A stretch of DNA of 64,000 bases from Arthrobacter sp. 135MFCol5.1 (GTDB lineage Bacteria; Actinomycetota; Actinomycetes; Actinomycetales; Micrococcaceae): NCBI RefSeq assembly GCF_000374865.1, contig NZ_KB895459.1, positions 115,370 to 179,369 of the forward strand, read 5' to 3'. The notes under the pieces were generated by a model. It was given only the letters and a program-made list of their open reading frames with translations. It did no database searches and was not told where the DNA came from. Below are positions 60,639 through 64,000 of this stretch, piece by piece; positions within the stretch are counted from its first letter, which is position 1; each line of letters opens with the position of its first letter. A program made the position numbers and the translations under genes.

Positions 60639-60768
60639 GGCGGTGCAGATGCCGGAATTGACCGCCCATGCGCGGACGCTGGAAGACATCCCGGGCGCCG
60701 TGTGTTCGGCCGCTGCTGCCCTAACCGGACAGCCTCCCGAGGAATTCGAACTTGTCCTGGACTTCTAA
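59344..60768 (+). CDS. IS30-family transposase, reading through the right end of the element
   Basis: About 474 residues. N-terminal helix-turn-helix ([23 protein letters not shown]), then DDE domain blocks ([77 protein letters not shown] with Asp, Asp, Glu). Start TTG 59344 with AGGAG six bases upstream; ATG 59353 is an alternative. The frame passes the right inverted repeats and ends in the host gene, so the last ~45 residues are not transposase. Confidence 0.9.
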   Translation: [474 protein letters not shown]

Positions 60769-60838
60769 ACCCGTGCAGGAGCCACGAAAAACTCTTGTTC
60801 TCCCAGGACTCTAGGTCCAACAAGCAGCGGAATGTGAG

Positions 60839-61114
60839 TCACCTCTGCCGGGAACAGATTTGGTCCTGCTGGGACACCGCGCAAACCCATCCGCCTTCTT
60901 GTGTGTAGGCCGCCAGAATGGAGCCGCGTCCGAAAACCTGGAGCGTGTCTGCTGAATGCCGCAGGACAGCCCTGGTGCAGTCCAGGCCGCGCAATACCTT
61001 TTTCGCCTTGGGCAGGACGTCAGTGAAGTCCATGCCATGCATGGTGACGCGCCCGGCACCGGTGCTCGTGGCATATTCAAGGACGTAAGGCATAGCGCAA
61101 AGCGTGACAGGCAT
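60839..61114 (-). CDS. Small protein of unknown function
   Basis: Up to 91 residues, probably starting MPYVLEYATSTGAGRVTMHGM at 61093. It reads like a compact globular protein (AKKVLRGLDCTRAVLRHSADTLQVFGRGSILAAYTQEGGW). No family recognised and no clear ribosome site. The stretch 61115-61512 beyond it shows no gene. Confidence 0.45.
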   Translation of the reverse strand: MPVTLCAMPYVLEYATSTGAGRVTMHGMDFTDVLPKAKKVLRGLDCTRAVLRHSADTLQVFGRGSILAAYTQEGGWVCAVSQQDQICSRQR

Positions 61115-61512
61115 GACAGCCATGGACTACGGCCGAAAGACCCGCTCATGAACAGGTGGATCCGGGGCAGCTCTAAGACATGCAATGGATCCTCTCGGAG
61201 GCTTGATCGTCCCCCAAGTGGCCGGCGCCGGCTGGGGGTGGGCCCTGGAGTCTCCAAAGAACTATTCTCAACAGGACCCTCACGACGCCGGCCACATCCA
61301 AACCCGGAAACCTCCACCCGGGAACAGCATGAAACCTTGATTAATCGTAAGGCTCCATGGCCGTCAGACCGCGGGGGAGGGCTACCTAATCTCTCCCTCG
61401 GAGTTTTGGACCCGCCATGACGGCATGCATTTTTTCTGGCACACGCAAGAGCTGAGCAAATGGGTATTAACGTAACGTCGGCGTGGCCCCAGGTTTTTCT
61501 GCTCAAGGGGCC

Positions 61513-62148
61513 CTACGGCAGGGGTCTGGCCGTTGACCATCCGTTCAGTAACTGGGCGGCGCTGCCGTTGTCCATGGCATCGATGACGGCGGCAGCTACT
61601 GCGTGGAGCTTGGTGTTGGTGTGCTGGCTGTGGGCGGCGAGAATTTCGAAGGCTTCCTCGGCGCTGATTAGAAGCAGTCCGCGGAGGATCCCCTTGGCTT
61701 GCTCAATGACGGCTCTGTGGGCGAATGCTCCTTGAATGGCTTCATCGGCGGCCTGGCGTGACTCTTCGTGCATGGTGCGGGTCAGGTCAACCATGAAGCC
61801 TGTCGCGCGTTCGGGTCTGCCGGACTGATCAAGCGTGGCGTGGAGGGAGGAGAAAACCTGGCGTTGCCTGCCCCGGCTGTCGATGATCCTGTGCAGCAGG
61901 GCGATCTGACCACCGTTTTCGGCCAGGCCCTGCAGGAGGTGCTTGAACGGTTTGCGGTCATCAGCGTGCTGGTGGGCCATCAACACTTCAAGGGTGGGTA
62001 CGACCTCGCCGGGGCGGAAACCAAGGATTTTATAGAGTCCTTCGGACCAGCTCATGTGCCCTGACGCCAGCTCGAGGTCGAGGGTTCCCGCCGGGCAGGC
62101 GCCCTTCGCCATCAGGGGGAACAGATAGGTGTCCAGCTCCGCCGTCAT
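61513..62148 (-). CDS. PAS-ANTAR RNA-binding regulator
   Basis: About 211 residues. A PAS-like domain (GTLDLELASGHMSWSEGLYKILGFRPGEVVPTLEVLM, RRIIDSRGRQRQVFSSLHATLDQSGRPERATGFMVDLT) is followed by an ANTAR domain (AFAHRAVIEQAKGILRGLLLISAEEAFEILAAHSQHTNTKLHAVAAAVIDA). ANTAR proteins bind paired hairpins in mRNA to prevent termination, triggered here by a PAS-sensed signal. Target unknown. Starts ATG 62148 (MTAELD) or 62157. Confidence 0.92.
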   Translation of the reverse strand: MTAELDTYLFPLMAKGACPAGTLDLELASGHMSWSEGLYKILGFRPGEVVPTLEVLMAHQHADDRKPFKHLLQGLAENGGQIALLHRIIDSRGRQRQVFSSLHATLDQSGRPERATGFMVDLTRTMHEESRQAADEAIQGAFAHRAVIEQAKGILRGLLLISAEEAFEILAAHSQHTNTKLHAVAAAVIDAMDNGSAAQLLNGWSTARPLP

Positions 62149-62364
62149 CAGCAGCACATCTCCATGTCTTTAGAATGCCCTCGGCAATCAAAAGACATCT
62201 CCCCTTGCCGGTAGCCCGGCTTCTATTATCGGCATGGTGTGCCCGCGGTAACAGGACATGAGTTGAAGAGCCCGGGCTGGCAGGAGAACTCCGTCACCCC
62301 GGAACGGCAGCGGCGGTGCAGGGACCTGGCTGTGCGGGGGCCTGCTGGGAGGTGGGTTGGCCGG

Positions 62365-63465
62365 TTAGGTGTGGGTTGTGTAGACGTCGGGTCCGAAGGT
62401 GGTTATGCCCGGTTCTGATGCTGTGCCGAGGCGGGGCAGGGAGAAAAAGTCCTCGATCGTGGCCAGCAGGCTGTAGTGGTTGTAGGGCTGGGCGGAGGTG
62501 CCGCCCGGGGTGCTGTAGGGGGAAAGAACCAGGGTGCCGATCTGTCCGCCCGCGGTTCCGCCGGGCAGTGGTGTTGAGGGGCCGGCGCGGCCCTCGTCGG
62601 CTTCATCGAAGGTGATGATGAGCATCCCGTCCTGTTTGAACGCCGGGGAGGCCAGGATTGGTGGGACCGCGGTGCGGAGCCATTGGTCTGCTGCTGCCAG
62701 CCCTCCCGGGGTTCCGTCGGCGCAGGGGTTGTCGTGGCCGTCGTGGCAGACGTTGGGGGTGATGTAGGCCAGGTTGGGGGTCGTGGCCACGGAACCGAGG
62801 TCCTTGGCCAGTTGGGTGTAGTTCACGTCGTTCCGGGCGCAGTCCCCGGAATCGGTGATGGAGCGGAAGTAGACGAAGGGGTTGTGCCGGGTGGCGTACT
62901 GGTCATTGGCGCTCTTGTGGAGGCTGTCTTCGGCGCCGACGGCGGGATGCAGGCAGGGCGAGGGCATGTCCTCCATGTAGGCCTTCCACGTTTTCCCGGC
63001 CGCGGTCAGTTGCCCTGCGAGGGTGGGGACACTGGCCGGGTATACGCACCCGTCGCCCGTCAGGCGTCCCTGGCTGTCGGAGCCGGTGGGGACGAACGCG
63101 CTGAAGGTGTGGCAATCATGGGTAGTGCTGTCATTAGGTGGCTGCCCGGAGATCTGGGCCAGGTAATTCGGCAGCGAGTCATGGGCGATGCCGTAGTACT
63201 GGGTCAGCAGCACCCCCTGGGACCGCAGCGTACCGGACAGGTACGGTGCCGCGGACCCCTTCCCGAACACCCGGTCGTACCCTTGGTTTTCCAGGTTGAT
63301 CACAAAAACATGCCCCGGAACGCCCGGCCGCGATGGCGCGGTAGTGGGCTGCCCCGGTGTGCAACCCGTCAGGACCAGACCGGCGAGAACCAAGGCCGCC
63401 CACAACAGCAAGGGCGTCCCGCGTCGGCGGTTCCTGCTGGTGGTGACTCGGCGTCCGCGGACCAT
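62365..63465 (-). CDS. Phosphoesterase-family lipoprotein
   Basis: About 366 residues with signal, lipobox LVLTGC and then a PF04185-type phosphoesterase domain: FVINLENQGYDRVFGKGSAAPYL, DSLPNYLAQISGQPPN (nucleophile region), YITPNVCHDGHDNPC and IITFDEADEGRAG (metal ligands). Similar enzymes include phospholipase C and acid phosphatases. Start ATG 63465 with GGAGGGAG upstream; the 65-residue extension is not real. Confidence 0.92.
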   Translation of the reverse strand: MVRGRRVTTSRNRRRGTPLLLWAALVLAGLVLTGCTPGQPTTAPSRPGVPGHVFVINLENQGYDRVFGKGSAAPYLSGTLRSQGVLLTQYYGIAHDSLPNYLAQISGQPPNDSTTHDCHTFSAFVPTGSDSQGRLTGDGCVYPASVPTLAGQLTAAGKTWKAYMEDMPSPCLHPAVGAEDSLHKSANDQYATRHNPFVYFRSITDSGDCARNDVNYTQLAKDLGSVATTPNLAYITPNVCHDGHDNPCADGTPGGLAAADQWLRTAVPPILASPAFKQDGMLIITFDEADEGRAGPSTPLPGGTAGGQIGTLVLSPYSTPGGTSAQPYNHYSLLATIEDFFSLPRLGTASEPGITTFGPDVYTTHT

Positions 63466-63737
63466 TCCGTTCTCCCTCCGGTTCCCCGTGGAGACAATGT
63501 CCCAGATGCCCCTCTGCAGCACCATGGGTATTCGCTGGGAGATCGCCATGAAATTGCACACCGAGGACAGTTTTGTAACCCGCAAATTCCGGCCCTCGGG
63601 CCGCAGCCGCGTTCGCGAAGCGCAAGGCCCGCAGCAGTCACAGCCGGAGCACAGCAACAAGAAAGGGCCGTGACAGTGTCACCGCCCACGCTAGGAATAA
63701 CTTCGAAATCCGGAGTGGAACCAACAAGGAGAAACCC

Positions 63738-64000
63738 GTGAACAACGTCCGGAAAATCGCCGCAGGTGCCGGCCTCGTCGGTGCCCTGCTCGGAGGCGGC
63801 GCCCTCACTGCCGCCGCACTGCCCGCAAACGCTGCCACTACGACGCCAAGCCCGTCCAGCACGGCCGGTGCCGGTCATGGAAACGAAACCGCCCTCACGG
63901 GTGACACCGCGGACAAGGTCAAGGCCGCCGTGCTGGCCGCCAACGCAGGCGCCACGGTCGATTCCATGACCACCGAGGACGACGGCTCCGCCGCCTACGA
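63738..64000 (+). CDS. Secreted PepSY-like protein (partial, cut by the window end)
   Basis: Start GTG 63738 with AAGGAG. A signal peptide (VRKIAAGAGLVGALLGGGALTAAALPANA) is followed by a Thr/Ser/Pro linker and the start of a domain (ALTGDTADKVKAAVLAANAGATVDSM), as in short Arthrobacter PepSY-type proteins. The C-terminus is outside the window. Located divergently from the phosphoesterase. Confidence 0.75.
   Translation, partial: MNNVRKIAAGAGLVGALLGGGALTAAALPANAATTTPSPSSTAGAGHGNETALTGDTADKVKAAVLAANAGATVDSMTTEDDGSAAY

Larger units (their letters stand above)
59193..60768 (+). pseudogene. HicB-like small gene split by an insertion element
   Basis: Left part: GTG 59193 after GGGAGG encodes MNRLQLNVYISRAADGIFTAKAV and then stops inside the element. 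Right part: after 60643 the frame reads [20 protein letters not shown] and ends at 60768 (FELVLDF). Removing the element and one copy of the 5-bp duplication joins them in frame to a 63-residue protein like HicB-type antitoxin domains. Inactivated by the insertion. Confidence 0.7.

Noticed and set aside
60811..61506. 231-codon minus-strand frame past the insertion element
   Set aside because: Arg/Ser/Pro-rich with no family pattern; overlaps a more plausible small protein in another frame.

Overview
The window looks like DNA from a high-GC actinobacterium of the Micrococcaceae (Arthrobacter/Pseudarthrobacter type). This rests on GC-rich coding, GTG/TTG starts, long ATGA-coupled operons, Lsr2, a BsaP-like biotin synthase helper, DUF4913, SCO6880 and DUF6668 conjugation proteins, and IclR-controlled catabolic clusters. 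A replication protein, a ParA partition pair and a type IV secretion/conjugation operon suggest a large plasmid, or an integrated plasmid-like element, carrying metabolic cargo. No rRNA, tRNA or CRISPR array was recognised.

Layout. (1) 0.1-5.9 kb: minus-strand biotin operon bioB-bsaP-bioA-bioF-bioD-P450, every junction an ATGA stop/start overlap, with a 17-bp palindrome upstream of bioB. (2) 6-12.2 kb: accessory island with a frameshifted pRiA4b ORF-3-like gene, a YegP/DUF1508 protein, a GNAT-like protein, a small serine recombinase, an FRG-domain protein and a large unknown protein (possible defence genes). (3) 12.6-23.5 kb: catabolic locus. A minus-strand operon (RraA-like aldolase, aldehyde dehydrogenase, cupin, ABM monooxygenase, small unknown, hydroxypyruvate isomerase-like, cytosolic ModA-like binding protein) diverges from a plus-strand operon (amino-acid-type ABC importer, second RraA-like aldolase, DUF1932 dehydrogenase, HD hydrolase). 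A convergent IclR regulator follows. A shared operator-like motif lies in front of both operons and the regulator.

(4) 23.8-24.8 kb: broken IS481-type transposase and a universal stress protein. (5) 25.2-29.9 kb: related second locus with a cyclase-family hydrolase, a mini DctQ/DctM permease pair, a second DUF1932 dehydrogenase and a divergent IclR. (6) 30.2-31.1 kb: NERD-domain protein altered by a 71-bp tandem duplication. (7) 31.4-36.6 kb: organosulfur uptake and desulfonation operon (binding lipoprotein, ATPase, permease, TauD-type dioxygenase, flavin monooxygenase).

(8) 37.5-49.3 kb: lsr2 facing a conjugation operon that reads CHAP/lysozyme hydrolase, lipoprotein, ParA-like ATPase, DUF6668, pilin-like, VirB8-like, TrbL/VirB6-like, SCO6880, VirB4-like, VirD4/TraG, DUF4913. 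No relaxase is visible. (9) 49.4-57.2 kb: alpha/beta hydrolase, an HTH/ImmA-IrrE/multi-TM cassette, two small DNA-binding-type proteins, an AEP-primase-like replication protein, an RHH-type partition partner and ParA with a repeat-rich upstream region. (10) 58.3-64 kb: a DUF7793/STAS-like protein, an insertion element that splits a small HicB-like gene, a PAS-ANTAR regulator, a phosphoesterase lipoprotein and the start of a secreted PepSY-like protein.

The two IclR-linked loci carry paralogous dehydrogenases and apparently regulated uptake systems. Together they look like an unassigned catabolic pathway for small hydroxy- or oxo-acids, and are the best candidate for undescribed biology here.
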